Below are positions 18,901-26,334 of a stretch of DNA of 64,000 nt, piece by piece; the first letter of the stretch is position 1; each line of letters starts with the position of its first letter. The stretch lies in assembly GCA_024235895.1 (NCBI GenBank), contig JACKLM010000003.1, positions 682,001-746,000 of the forward strand, written 5' to 3'. The notes under the pieces are model-generated. The model was not told the origin of the DNA. It saw nothing but the letters and a program-made list of their open reading frames with translations, and did no database searches. Source of the DNA: Burkholderiaceae bacterium (GTDB taxonomy: Bacteria; Pseudomonadota; Gammaproteobacteria; Burkholderiales; Burkholderiaceae_C). The position numbers were made by a program, and so were the translations under genes.

Positions 18901-20762
18901 CCGAGGCGGCGTCGACCGAGTCGCCGGCCGACGATCGTTCGCTGGTGATGGCCGGCTATTTCGATCTCATGCGCGGGTTCCTCGACCAGCAGCGGGCGCT
19001 GGTCGAGTCGCTCGGCCACGCGGCCTTCGCGGCAGCGGTCGACATCGAACCCGTGCCGGCGGCGGTGCGGCACGAGGTCGATTCGCCGACGCCCTTGCTC
19101 GACTGCGTGCTCGAGCACGACGCCGATCATCTCGTCGCGCGCTGCCGGGTCTCGCTGCGCGAGGACGCCTTCATCCGCGACCACGTCATGTCGGGCCCGG
19201 TGTCGCAGGCCGATCCGTCGCTGTTCGGTCTGTCGTGCGTGCCATTCGCGGTCAGCTTGGAGCTGATGGCCGAAGCCTGCGCGCTGCTTGCCGGCCGCAC
19301 CGATCCGAAGGTGATCGAGAACGTCCAGGCCTTCGACTGGGCGGCACTGGACGACGGCGAGCTCGAGCTCGAGGTGCGCGCGGATCTCGTCGACCGCGCG
19401 AGCGGACGCTGTCGCGCGCGCGTGACCACCGCGCGCGGCCCGGTGCTGGCGGCCGAGTTCCTGTTCGACGCCGACTGGACGCTGCCGCCGGTCGAGCCAC
19501 TTCCACAGGCGCGCGAGTCCTGCCTCAACGCGCCCTACCTCTACGCGACCGGGATGTTCCACGGCCCGGTGTTCCAGAGCATGTCCTGGGTCCAGGCCTG
19601 GGACCACGCCGGCATCGATGTCGAACTGTCCGAGGTCTCGCTGGACGGATTCGTGACCGCCGGGCATCGATCGCGGCTGGTGCTCAACCCCGTGCTGCTG
19701 GATGCCATGGGCCAGCTCGTCGCGTGCTGGCTGGTGCAGTATGTCGGCACCGAGTTCCATGCCTTCCCGTCGACGATCGCGAGGCTCGAGCTGCACGAGG
19801 CCTGCCCGCAGGAGCGCGCTGGCATCGTGATGCGCATGCGCCAGCAGCCCGACGACCCGGCATCGACCGATCTCGGCGCCGCACGCCACTGGCGCTTCGA
19901 CTGCGTCGACGGGGCAGGCCGCGTGCTGATGCGCGGCGACCGGCTCGTCAATCTGTTCTTCCGCGTCCCGCGTGCCTATCACGAGGTGCGCACCGACCCG
20001 CTGCAGGGCTGGTTCGGCGACGCATGGGTCGAGCAGGACGGACTGTTGCTGTGGCAGTTCCCGCTGCCGGCCGAGGACTTCCTCGCCCAGTCGGGCGCGA
20101 TCTGCCTGCGCATCATGGCGCATGCGCTGCTCTCGCGCGCCGAGCGCGAGGTGTGGCGCACGCTGGACGGGCCGCTGCGGCGACGGCGCGAGTGGCTGTT
20201 TGGCCGCGCCGCGATCAAGGAGGCGGTGCGAGCCTGGATCCACGACCGCAGTGGCCAGTTGCTGTACCCGAGCGACATCGAGGTCGGGCACGATGTGCTC
20301 GGAGCGCCTTCGGTCGGCGGCTGGTGGGCGGGGAGCCTGGCCATGCCGCCTGCGGTCTCGCTGTCGCACGACCATGCTCGCTGCGTGGTCGCCGTCGCCC
20401 CGGCGGGGCAGCGCGTCGGCGTCGATGCCGAGCACCTGGCGCGGCCGCTGGACTCCGAGCTGCTGGTCCAGGCCTTCGCGCCGGCCGAGCAGGCATGGCT
20501 GCAGGGCCTGCAAGGCAGCGAACTTCGCGATCGGCAGCTGCGCATCTGGTGCGCCAAGGAGGCGGCGGCCAAGTACCTCGGGCTAGGGCTCCAGGGCCGG
20601 CCCTGGGACTGGCAGGTCTTGCCGGAGGACGACGGCTTCGAATCCGCCACCGTGACTAACGGCGGCGATGCGGTCAGCGTGAGCTGGCTGGTCGCCGACG
20701 GCACCCTGATCGCACTGGCCGCCGACACCGTCGCTGCGCAGGACGCGGCCACCCCACCATGA
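15987..20762 (+). CDS. PKS2: KS-AT-DH synthase with C-terminal phosphopantetheinyl transferase
   Basis: A 1591-residue synthase. GTG 15987 overlaps the PKS1 stop as GTGA, giving strict coupling. The KS begins at once (VAIIGMACRF) with Cys202 in DAACSSS, His337 in HGTGI and His377 in SMISHCIPAAG, where the usual N-I-G-H is altered but the His is kept. AT: GEGSQYP and Ser669 in GHSSGE. After a linker with a helix like that of PKS1 comes a hotdog dehydratase, His1066 in RDHVMSGPVSQADPSL, then FHGPVFQ and LLDAMGQ. The last 220 residues are a 4'-phosphopantetheinyl transferase: GVDAEHL (Asp1480) and WCAKEAAAKYLG (Lys1524, Glu1525, Lys1529). I find no ACP and no KR, so it must act on the PKS1 ACP or the free ACP at 1894. 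The fused PPTase recalls Pfa3 of myxobacterial PUFA synthases. Confidence 0.9.
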   Translation: MNEPVAIIGMACRFAQAGDLRRFWNNILGRVDAIGEPAPNWDAQRYLDAGRIATWHGGYLRELYRFDPREFGIMPNSIDGGEPDQFLALAVAAEALADAGYLGPRVDHAHTGIILGHSTYLHRGQVTVIQTDIVIDQTLELLRVLMPELTPAQAASMRALLARKLPPMNADTAPGLVPNVMTGRIANRLDLKGPNYLVDAACSSSLLAVGAAIDELRTGRSRMMLAGGVNASLPADVTTIFTQLGALSRRGKLRAFESGSDGTLLGEGLGVIVLKRLDDALADGDRIYAVLRAIGQSSDGRGTGLLAPSLEGETLAIRRAYESCGVDPASVGLVEAHGTGIPLGDRTEIAALKAVFGEREAPVGTKALGSVKSMISHCIPAAGVAGIIKTALALHHRTLPPTLCDEVNPELGIEGTPFYVNTRSAPWVARPGALRRAGVDAFGFGGTNSHAVLEQAPPQARRPALLTEWPAELCVVSAPTQPELVVALQRLKEALARNPTWRIAEVAAALARTDRTELHRLAIVGKDIAGLAKGLDQALARLRETPLEPSWTARGGVHYGAARERGKLAFLFPGEGSQYPEMFADLALCFEPVQQWLDFWHGLYGLPDGQTRTDIVFPSAEIGAERRRELEQRMHDMDVGSESVFIGGMAMHELLAALGVEPDAMLGHSSGESAALGASGANPATTAAERASCIARHYAVYEQLLADDRIPVGALLAVGALPTDIVEAELAAVPDVVVAMDNCANQMVLYGPPARIAEIQQRLTALGAICMTPPFDRGYHTPAFAAAAEAFRRYYDDVHLGLPRVTMYSCATAAPFPDSPQAVRELAAAQWSSKVRFRETILRMHDDGVRLFVEVGPSAKLTAFVGDILVDHEHTAVATNVRRRGGVEQLLSALAQLWIAGHGPVLERLFAPRAIAPIDLDGSPAAPRGVLLDNTLPVIRLTDDERAALRALAAPALPATAEADRLERPVDTEAASTESPADDRSLVMAGYFDLMRGFLDQQRALVESLGHAAFAAAVDIEPVPAAVRHEVDSPTPLLDCVLEHDADHLVARCRVSLREDAFIRDHVMSGPVSQADPSLFGLSCVPFAVSLELMAEACALLAGRTDPKVIENVQAFDWAALDDGELELEVRADLVDRASGRCRARVTTARGPVLAAEFLFDADWTLPPVEPLPQARESCLNAPYLYATGMFHGPVFQSMSWVQAWDHAGIDVELSEVSLDGFVTAGHRSRLVLNPVLLDAMGQLVACWLVQYVGTEFHAFPSTIARLELHEACPQERAGIVMRMRQQPDDPASTDLGAARHWRFDCVDGAGRVLMRGDRLVNLFFRVPRAYHEVRTDPLQGWFGDAWVEQDGLLLWQFPLPAEDFLAQSGAICLRIMAHALLSRAEREVWRTLDGPLRRRREWLFGRAAIKEAVRAWIHDRSGQLLYPSDIEVGHDVLGAPSVGGWWAGSLAMPPAVSLSHDHARCVVAVAPAGQRVGVDAEHLARPLDSELLVQAFAPAEQAWLQGLQGSELRDRQLRIWCAKEAAAKYLGLGLQGRPWDWQVLPEDDGFESATVTNGGDAVSVSWLVADGTLIALAADTVAAQDAATPP

Positions 20763-20773
20763 AGGACTGAACC

Positions 20774-22372
20774 ATGACTGTCAAGACGCTCTTCATAGGC
20801 CTGGACGGGGCGACGTTCACCGTCCTCGACGAGCTGACGCGCCCGCAAGGCGACGCCCCGGCAGTGATGCCGTTCGTCGGGCGCATCTATGCCGAGGGGG
20901 TGCGCGCCAAGCTGCGTTCGACGCCCAACCCGCTGACGCCGCCGGCCTGGGTCTCGCTGATGACCGGGCGGGGCCCCGGGCACCACGGCGTGTACGATTT
21001 CGTGCGCGCCGAGGAGCGCGGCGACCAGGTGTTCATGACGCTGTACGACGCTCGCGACTGCCGCGTCGAGACGATCTGGTCGCTTGCCAGTCGGCAGGGC
21101 CGGCGGATCGCGGCCCTGAATTTCCCTTTCACCGCACCGCCGCCGCGCAGCCTCGACGGCTTCGTCCTGCCGGGATTCGTGCCGTGGAAGCACCTGCGTC
21201 GCAATACCCACCCTGTTGACCTGTACGACCGCCTCAAGCAGATCCCGGGCTTCAAGGCGCAGGAGCTGGCCTGGGACTTCGACCAAGAGCAGCAGGCCGG
21301 CAACGAGCTGAGCGACCACGACCGCGAGCAGTGGATCCGCTACCACCTGCCGCGCGAGATGCAGTGGTTCCGGGTGGCCGAATACCTGATGGCCGAGGAG
21401 GCGCCGGAGCTGATGGCGGTGCTGTTCGACGGCGTCGACAAGCTTCAGCATCAGGCCTGGCAGTATCTGGATCCGGCCGTCGACCACGCCTCGATGGGCG
21501 ATTTCCACGGGCGCATGCGCGCGTTGTCGCTGAGCTACTTCGCCCAGCTCGACGGTTTCATCGAGCGGCTCGTGACCGCGGCCGGACCCGACGTGCAGGT
21601 CTTCCTGGCCTCCGATCACGGTTTCACCGCCTCGCACGAGATCGTGCGCATCAACGCGTTCCTGGCCGAAAAGGGCTACGTCGGCTTCAAGCCCATGCCC
21701 GAAGGGCAGGCTGGACACAACGTCGCCAAGAGCTATTTCGCCTACCTGGACTGGAGCAAGACCACCGCATACTGCCGCACGCCGTCGTGCAACGGAATCA
21801 CGATCCGCGTCAGGCGCGCGCCCGGCGACAGCGGCATCGACCCGGCGGACTACGAGCGTTTCCGGGACCAGCTGATGCGCGACCTCGAGGATCTGGTCGA
21901 CCCTGCCACAGGCGAGCGCATCGTTACCGAGATCCACAAGCGCGAGGACGTCTTCCCCGGTAGCGCGATGGGCGATGCACCCGACCTGCAATTGGTGTTG
22001 CGTGACTTCGGTTTCGTCTCGGTGCGCAACATCCTGCCGATCGTGCAGCAGCGCAACTACATCGTCGGCACGCACCACCCGGATGGCGTGTTGATGGCTC
22101 GCGGACCGGGGATCGAGAAGGGCAAGATGCTGGGTCGGCGCCATATCACCGACGTCGCCTCGACCTTGCTTTACAGCCTCGGGCTGGAGGTGCCGTCCGA
22201 CTTCGAGGGGGTGGTCCCGTCCAACATGTTCACGCCCGCGCACAGACAGGCGCACCCGATTCGTATCGGTGCGCCCACGCGAAGTACCGCTACCGGCACC
22301 ACCGAGGCGATGGACGACGACGAGAAGCAACGCATGCTCCAGCAACTCCAGATGCTGGGCTACGTGGAGTAG
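20774..22372 (+). CDS. alkaline-phosphatase superfamily phosphodiesterase/phosphotransferase
   Basis: A 532-residue protein of the type I phosphodiesterase/nucleotide pyrophosphatase group. Two-metal site residues are recognisable: Asp11 in GLDGAT, candidate nucleophile Thr55 in NPLTPPAWVSLMTG, Asp222 and His226 in FDGVDKLQHQAW, Asp281-His282 in ASDHGF and His434/435 in GTHHPDG. No signal peptide or membrane segment, so it is probably cytoplasmic. It starts 11 bases after PKS2 and ends 5 bases before the next gene, so it belongs to the same operon. Relatives hydrolyse or transfer phosphate, phosphonate or lipid head groups; here it may process a phosphorylated or pantetheinylated intermediate or a lipid head group, which is inference. 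Confidence 0.85.
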   Translation: MTVKTLFIGLDGATFTVLDELTRPQGDAPAVMPFVGRIYAEGVRAKLRSTPNPLTPPAWVSLMTGRGPGHHGVYDFVRAEERGDQVFMTLYDARDCRVETIWSLASRQGRRIAALNFPFTAPPPRSLDGFVLPGFVPWKHLRRNTHPVDLYDRLKQIPGFKAQELAWDFDQEQQAGNELSDHDREQWIRYHLPREMQWFRVAEYLMAEEAPELMAVLFDGVDKLQHQAWQYLDPAVDHASMGDFHGRMRALSLSYFAQLDGFIERLVTAAGPDVQVFLASDHGFTASHEIVRINAFLAEKGYVGFKPMPEGQAGHNVAKSYFAYLDWSKTTAYCRTPSCNGITIRVRRAPGDSGIDPADYERFRDQLMRDLEDLVDPATGERIVTEIHKREDVFPGSAMGDAPDLQLVLRDFGFVSVRNILPIVQQRNYIVGTHHPDGVLMARGPGIEKGKMLGRRHITDVASTLLYSLGLEVPSDFEGVVPSNMFTPAHRQAHPIRIGAPTRSTATGTTEAMDDDEKQRMLQQLQMLGYVE

Positions 22373-22377
22373 TGGCG

Positions 22378-23433
22378 ATGCCGACGGTCCATGTCAACGG
22401 CGTCAAGCTCAACTACCTACGGCTCGACGAGGGCGATGCCAGTGGGCGCGAAGACCTGGTGATGATCCACGGGCTGGCTACCAACATGGCGTTCTGGTAC
22501 TTCCCGTACGCAGTTCCGCTGGCGAAGCGGTTTCGCATCACCTTGTACGACCTGCGCGGCCACGGGCGATCGGAGATGCCCGTCAGCGGCTATACGCCCG
22601 AGGAGCAGGGGCGCGACCTGGCCACGCTGCTCGACCACCTGCGCATCGAGAAGACCCATCTGATGGCCCACAGCTTCGGTGGGGTCGTCGCGCTCAATCT
22701 CGCCTGTGCCCAGTCGGACAGAGTGCGCAGTCTCGTGCTCGCGGACAGCCACTTCTCGGCAGGCAGGCGCGTACACGCCCGTGCCGAGTGGGAGTTCGGT
22801 CGTCGCGTGCAGCCGCTGCTGGACCGACACGGCCTGGATCTGGACACGCAGGATCCGTATTTCGGTCCGCGCCTTCTGCTTCGGGTGGCCGAATGGCAGC
22901 TTCAGGGCCGGGAAATTCCGGGCGAGCTCGCAGAGTTGGTCAGCCCGCTGCTGGGCAGGACTGGCAAGCGCACCGCAGGTGAGTTCCTGAGGCTGATGCG
23001 GACCACGTCCGCTGAGCGCGAAATGATGGCCGACGACGGACTGGGGGTCGATCGACTGCGCTCGCTGCGCTTTCCGATCATCGCGATGTATGGCGACAAC
23101 TCGCCGGCGCGGCTGTCCGGCGCGGAACTCCTCGAGATCTGGCCGCATGCGATCTTCCGTCGGGTGCGTGACGCGGGTCACTTCTTTCCCACCTTGCGAC
23201 CCCGGGAAGTGCTGGCGGACTGCCTGCGCTTCTGGGACGGTGAGTTCGATCGTTCGCATCTTCGCCACCGTGCTGGCGAGTCCAGGCGTGCCTGGTTCCG
23301 CAGCGACCGCGTCTTCGCCGCCGACGGCGGCTGGTTCTACACGACGCGCAACGAGCAGCGCGTGGGACCGTTCGCGAGCCGTGAGGCTGCAGCGCATCGT
23401 CTCGAGCACTTTCTCTCGGAGGTGACGGCCTGA
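22378..23433 (+). CDS. alpha/beta hydrolase with a small C-terminal extra module
   Basis: A 351-residue alpha/beta hydrolase: MIHGLATN oxyanion strand, DLRGHGRSE, nucleophile Ser99 in MAHSFGGVV and a late GHFFPT His. The final 55 residues are an extra unit, RSDRVFAADGGWFYTTRNEQ then VGPFASREAA, which resembles the short module I know as DUF6316 in other proteobacteria. The frame also allows GTG 22372; I chose ATG 22378, 10 bases after a GGAG that lies in the end of the previous gene. Its stop overlaps the next start (TGATG). A stand-alone thioesterase or ester-forming enzyme for the synthase product is plausible, since neither synthase ends in a thioesterase. Confidence 0.8.
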   Translation: MPTVHVNGVKLNYLRLDEGDASGREDLVMIHGLATNMAFWYFPYAVPLAKRFRITLYDLRGHGRSEMPVSGYTPEEQGRDLATLLDHLRIEKTHLMAHSFGGVVALNLACAQSDRVRSLVLADSHFSAGRRVHARAEWEFGRRVQPLLDRHGLDLDTQDPYFGPRLLLRVAEWQLQGREIPGELAELVSPLLGRTGKRTAGEFLRLMRTTSAEREMMADDGLGVDRLRSLRFPIIAMYGDNSPARLSGAELLEIWPHAIFRRVRDAGHFFPTLRPREVLADCLRFWDGEFDRSHLRHRAGESRRAWFRSDRVFAADGGWFYTTRNEQRVGPFASREAAAHRLEHFLSEVTA

Positions 23434-24890
23434 TGGTCCGGCCCAACCGGCTCGGTATCCGGCCCGGGCTGAACAAGGAGCACTTCCGGCTTATCGCGTA
23501 CGGCGGCTTCGGCGACGGTCACAACTCGTACGCGCACTCGATGGTGTGGTGGAACGGCAGACTGTATGTCAGCACGATCCGCGGCATGTTCTCGCTGTTG
23601 CGCAAGCGCCAGGCTGGGAGCGTGGGGCTTGACGTGTGGCCGGTCGAGGGGCCTATCGATCCCTTCGACCTCGATTTGTGTGCCGAGATCTGGGCCTACG
23701 ACCCTCGCATCGACCGCTGGGAGCGAGCGTTGAAGTCGCCGATGATCGACGGAACGGGAGGGATCCGTATCCCGCGCGAGGTGAGCTACCGGGCGATGAC
23801 GACGCATCGTGAGGCCGCAGGCCGTGAACCCGTGCTCTATGCGTGCACTTGGTCGCCGGCGCGCGGGCCGGGGCCGATCGTGCTGCGCAGTGAGGACGGG
23901 CGCCGTTTCGAGCCGACCTGCGAACCCGGTCTCGTTGGCCTGCCGGTGACGACGATTCGGTCGCTGACCTCGTTCAAGGGGCGCCTGTTCACGACGCCCA
24001 CGGGTACGCGGGGTGGGAATCAGAACATCTCGGGTCACGTCGTGATCTACGAGAGCCGTGAACCGCAGGCAGGCCAATGGGAGCCGGTGTGCGAGTTCGC
24101 CTTCGGCGATCTGAGCAACAAGTCGATCCATGAGCTCTGCGGTTGGGGCGACTATTTGTATGCGGGTACGCTCAACCACAGCGGCTTTCAGCTCTGGCGC
24201 AGTCGCTGCGAGGGCGACCCCCCGTACGAGTGGGAGAAGGTGCTCGAACGCGGGGCCTGGCGCGGCAAGGAGAACCAGGGTGTCCTGTCGATGTGCGTCT
24301 TCGGCAACGCGCTTTACGTCGGCAGCGGGATCCAGGGTGGTGGCATCGACAAGGCCAACGGCATCGGGCCTGCCGCGGCGGAATTGCTTCGCATCCACGA
24401 GGACCGAAGCTGGGACTTGATCGTCGGCGAGCCGCGCGACACGCCAGATGGATTCAAGGTCCCGCTCTCCGGGCGGCGGGCGGGTTTCGACTCGTTCTTC
24501 AACGGCTATATCTGGCGCCTTTGCGAGCACGAGGGCTGGCTCTATACGGGGACCTTCGAATGGAGCGGCTGGCTGGGCTATGTCAAGCGCAGCCGGTGGC
24601 CAGGTGCGTTCGCCAACATGATGGCGCACGTCACCCCGAAGATGATCTTCGACAACGGGACGGGCTTCGACATGTACCGCAGCTGCGATGGCGAGAACTG
24701 GGTGCCTGTGTCCCGCAATGGCCTTGGCAACCCCTACAACATGGGATTGCGCACCTTGGAGTCGACGCCCTACGGGCTGTTCGTCGGTACGGCGAACCCC
24801 TGGGGGCCGAAGGTGATGCCGTTGGACGGCGACGACTACGTCTTCAACCCTCGCGGTGGCTGTGAGATCTTTCTGGGCCGCCGACCATGA
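23433..24890 (+). CDS. conserved-looking protein of unknown function, beta-propeller-like
   Basis: A 485-residue protein whose ATG shares its A with the stop of the hydrolase before it, and whose end overlaps the next start (ATGA), so it is made together with its neighbours. I do not recognise a named family. Short strand motifs recur: NGRLYVSTIRG, KGRLFTTPTGT, GDYLYAGTLNH, GNALYVGSGIQ, EGWLYTGTFEW, YGLFVGTANPWG. Their spacing of roughly 50-70 residues suggests a six-bladed beta-propeller. There is no signal peptide, and Trp, Gly and Asp are abundant. Base composition is lower than in the synthase genes (33 G+C in 24121-24180). It may bind or modify the product, but no function can be assigned. 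Confidence 0.7.
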   Translation: MVRPNRLGIRPGLNKEHFRLIAYGGFGDGHNSYAHSMVWWNGRLYVSTIRGMFSLLRKRQAGSVGLDVWPVEGPIDPFDLDLCAEIWAYDPRIDRWERALKSPMIDGTGGIRIPREVSYRAMTTHREAAGREPVLYACTWSPARGPGPIVLRSEDGRRFEPTCEPGLVGLPVTTIRSLTSFKGRLFTTPTGTRGGNQNISGHVVIYESREPQAGQWEPVCEFAFGDLSNKSIHELCGWGDYLYAGTLNHSGFQLWRSRCEGDPPYEWEKVLERGAWRGKENQGVLSMCVFGNALYVGSGIQGGGIDKANGIGPAAAELLRIHEDRSWDLIVGEPRDTPDGFKVPLSGRRAGFDSFFNGYIWRLCEHEGWLYTGTFEWSGWLGYVKRSRWPGAFANMMAHVTPKMIFDNGTGFDMYRSCDGENWVPVSRNGLGNPYNMGLRTLESTPYGLFVGTANPWGPKVMPLDGDDYVFNPRGGCEIFLGRRP

Positions 24891-25732
24891 GATCGTGCCA
24901 GCTGCTCGGCGTCCCATTCCAGCCGGGGCCCGAGGCGGTGGGCGTCGTGCGAGATATGGCCTACGGTGACGACGCGGCGCATCGGCTCGATCTGTACCGA
25001 GTATCGAGCCGCGACCCGACCCCGGTCATCGTGTACGTTCACGGAGGGGGCTGGCAGCGTGGTGACAAGGCGATGACGCGCGTGGTCGGCCGCAAAGCGC
25101 AACACTGGCTGGCACGCGGCTGGGCGGTGGCCGTCATCAACTACCGCCTGTTTCCCGAAACCGACGTGCTGGGGCAGGCGGAGGATGTCGGTCGTTCGCT
25201 GGCGTTCCTTCAACGCGAGGCGTCGGTGCACAACCTGGACCGTGGACGGATCGCGCTTGTCGGGCACTCGGCAGGTGCCCATCTGGTCGCGCTGCTTGCG
25301 GCTAACCCCCAGCGGATGAGGACGATGCAGCCAGATCCCTGGCAGTCGACCGTGATCATCGACACCGCCATGCTAGACGTGCCTGGCGTCATGCGACGTC
25401 CGCACTTCGGCTTCTACGATCCGGTCTTCGGTTCCGATCCCGACTACTGGCGGGCTGCTTCTCCGTTGCATGCGATGCAGCGCGCCCCGGCGACGCCGAT
25501 CCTGATCGTGGTCTCGGCGAGGCGAGCCGATTCCCGGCGTGCCGCCGAGGCCTTCGCAGGGCGGGCGGTCGAGCTCGGAGGGCGCGTGTGCGTCTTGCCG
25601 GTGCGGCTTGGGCATGCCGCGCTGAACCAGGCGCTCGGGAGCGACCCGGTCTATACCGCTGCGGTCGACCGCTTCCTGCAGAATCCCGAGCGGCAGGCTG
25701 CGGCAGGCGTCGGCATCCTCGAGGACTCCTAG
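24887..25732 (+). CDS. alpha/beta hydrolase fold esterase (BD-FAE/kynurenine formamidase-like)
   Basis: A 281-residue esterase of the hormone-sensitive-lipase-like type: HGGGW oxyanion motif in VYVHGGGWQRGD, VINYRLFPE, nucleophile Ser128 in VGHSAGAHLVALL, and a C-terminal GHAALN with the probable catalytic His. No signal peptide. ATG 24887 overlaps the previous stop as ATGA. It is the last gene of the cluster; its TAG stop is also the first part of a TAGAAT box for phaR. A second intracellular hydrolase in one operon suggests distinct steps such as chain release and removal of an acyl or protecting group, but this is inference. Confidence 0.8.
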   Translation: MRSCQLLGVPFQPGPEAVGVVRDMAYGDDAAHRLDLYRVSSRDPTPVIVYVHGGGWQRGDKAMTRVVGRKAQHWLARGWAVAVINYRLFPETDVLGQAEDVGRSLAFLQREASVHNLDRGRIALVGHSAGAHLVALLAANPQRMRTMQPDPWQSTVIIDTAMLDVPGVMRRPHFGFYDPVFGSDPDYWRAASPLHAMQRAPATPILIVVSARRADSRRAAEAFAGRAVELGGRVCVLPVRLGHAALNQALGSDPVYTAAVDRFLQNPERQAAAGVGILEDS

Positions 25733-25735
25733 AAT
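25730..25735 (+). promoter_or_regulatory. -10-like TAGAAT before phaR
   Basis: TAGAAT overlaps the stop codon of the upstream esterase gene and lies 32 bases before the phaR ATG. The same hexamer stands before ispD, ratA and guaB. No good -35 is visible. Confidence 0.4.
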
Positions 25736-25767
25736 CCGGCGCATCGTTTCATCCGGGAGCGCTGCGC

Positions 25768-26283
25768 ATGTCCCCCGCCAGCAAGACAAGGTCTGAAAGG
25801 AAAGAGCCGGCAACCGACGCCGGCCCGCGCGTGCTCAAGAAATACCCGAACCGGCGCCTGTACGACACCCGCAACAGCAGCTACATCACGCTGGCCGACG
25901 TCAAGCAGATGGTGCTCGCGGGCGAGGACTTCGAGGTCCGCGACGCCAAGACGGGCGAGGACCTGACGCGCAGCATCCTGCTGCAGATCATCCTCGAGGA
26001 GGAGTCGGGCGGGGTGCCGATCTTCTCCACCTCGATGCTGTCCAACATCATCCGCTTCTACGGCCACGCGATGCAGGGGCTGATGGGGTCGATGCTCGAG
26101 CGCAACCTGCAGGCCTTTGCCGAGATGCAGCAGCAGTTCGTCCAGGGGCAGGCGCCCTTGATGCAGGGGCTGATGGGTGGCTACCTCGAGCAGTCGCGCG
26201 CGATGCTCGAGAAGATGCAGGAGCAGTTCGCGCAGACCGGCAGCCTGTTCCCGGGCTTTCCGCCAGCCCGCAAGGACAAGTAG
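25768..26283 (+). CDS. phaR: polyhydroxyalkanoate synthesis repressor PhaR
   Basis: A 171-residue regulator of PHB granule synthesis. The N-terminal DNA-binding domain is the diagnostic LKKYPNRRLYDTRNSSYITL, followed by DVKQMVLAGEDFEVRDAKTG and LTRSILLQIILEEE. The C-terminal half is Gln/Met-rich with amphipathic helices that bind PHB or phasin-coated granules in known homologues. ATG 25768 has GGGAG 9 bases upstream; longer in-frame starts run into the previous gene. It marks the return to chromosomal core genes after the synthase cluster. It shows that the host makes polyhydroxyalkanoates, a competing acyl sink. Confidence 0.95.
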   Translation: MSPASKTRSERKEPATDAGPRVLKKYPNRRLYDTRNSSYITLADVKQMVLAGEDFEVRDAKTGEDLTRSILLQIILEEESGGVPIFSTSMLSNIIRFYGHAMQGLMGSMLERNLQAFAEMQQQFVQGQAPLMQGLMGGYLEQSRAMLEKMQEQFAQTGSLFPGFPPARKDK

Positions 26284-26334
26284 CCGGCAGGCCGCCATCA
26301 CGGGGACGCCCGCCGCATCGCCGACAATCGCGCG

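Noticed and set aside
15786..20513. A 1575-codon open frame antisense to PKS2
   Set aside because: Same reason: composition of a reverse shadow, while the plus strand shows KS, AT, DH and PPTase motifs throughout.
7717..20762. Classifying the synthases as a true EPA/DHA PUFA synthase
   Set aside because: The tandem ACPs, second KS/chain-length factor and acyltransferase domains of Pfa systems are missing, although the enzyme types are related.
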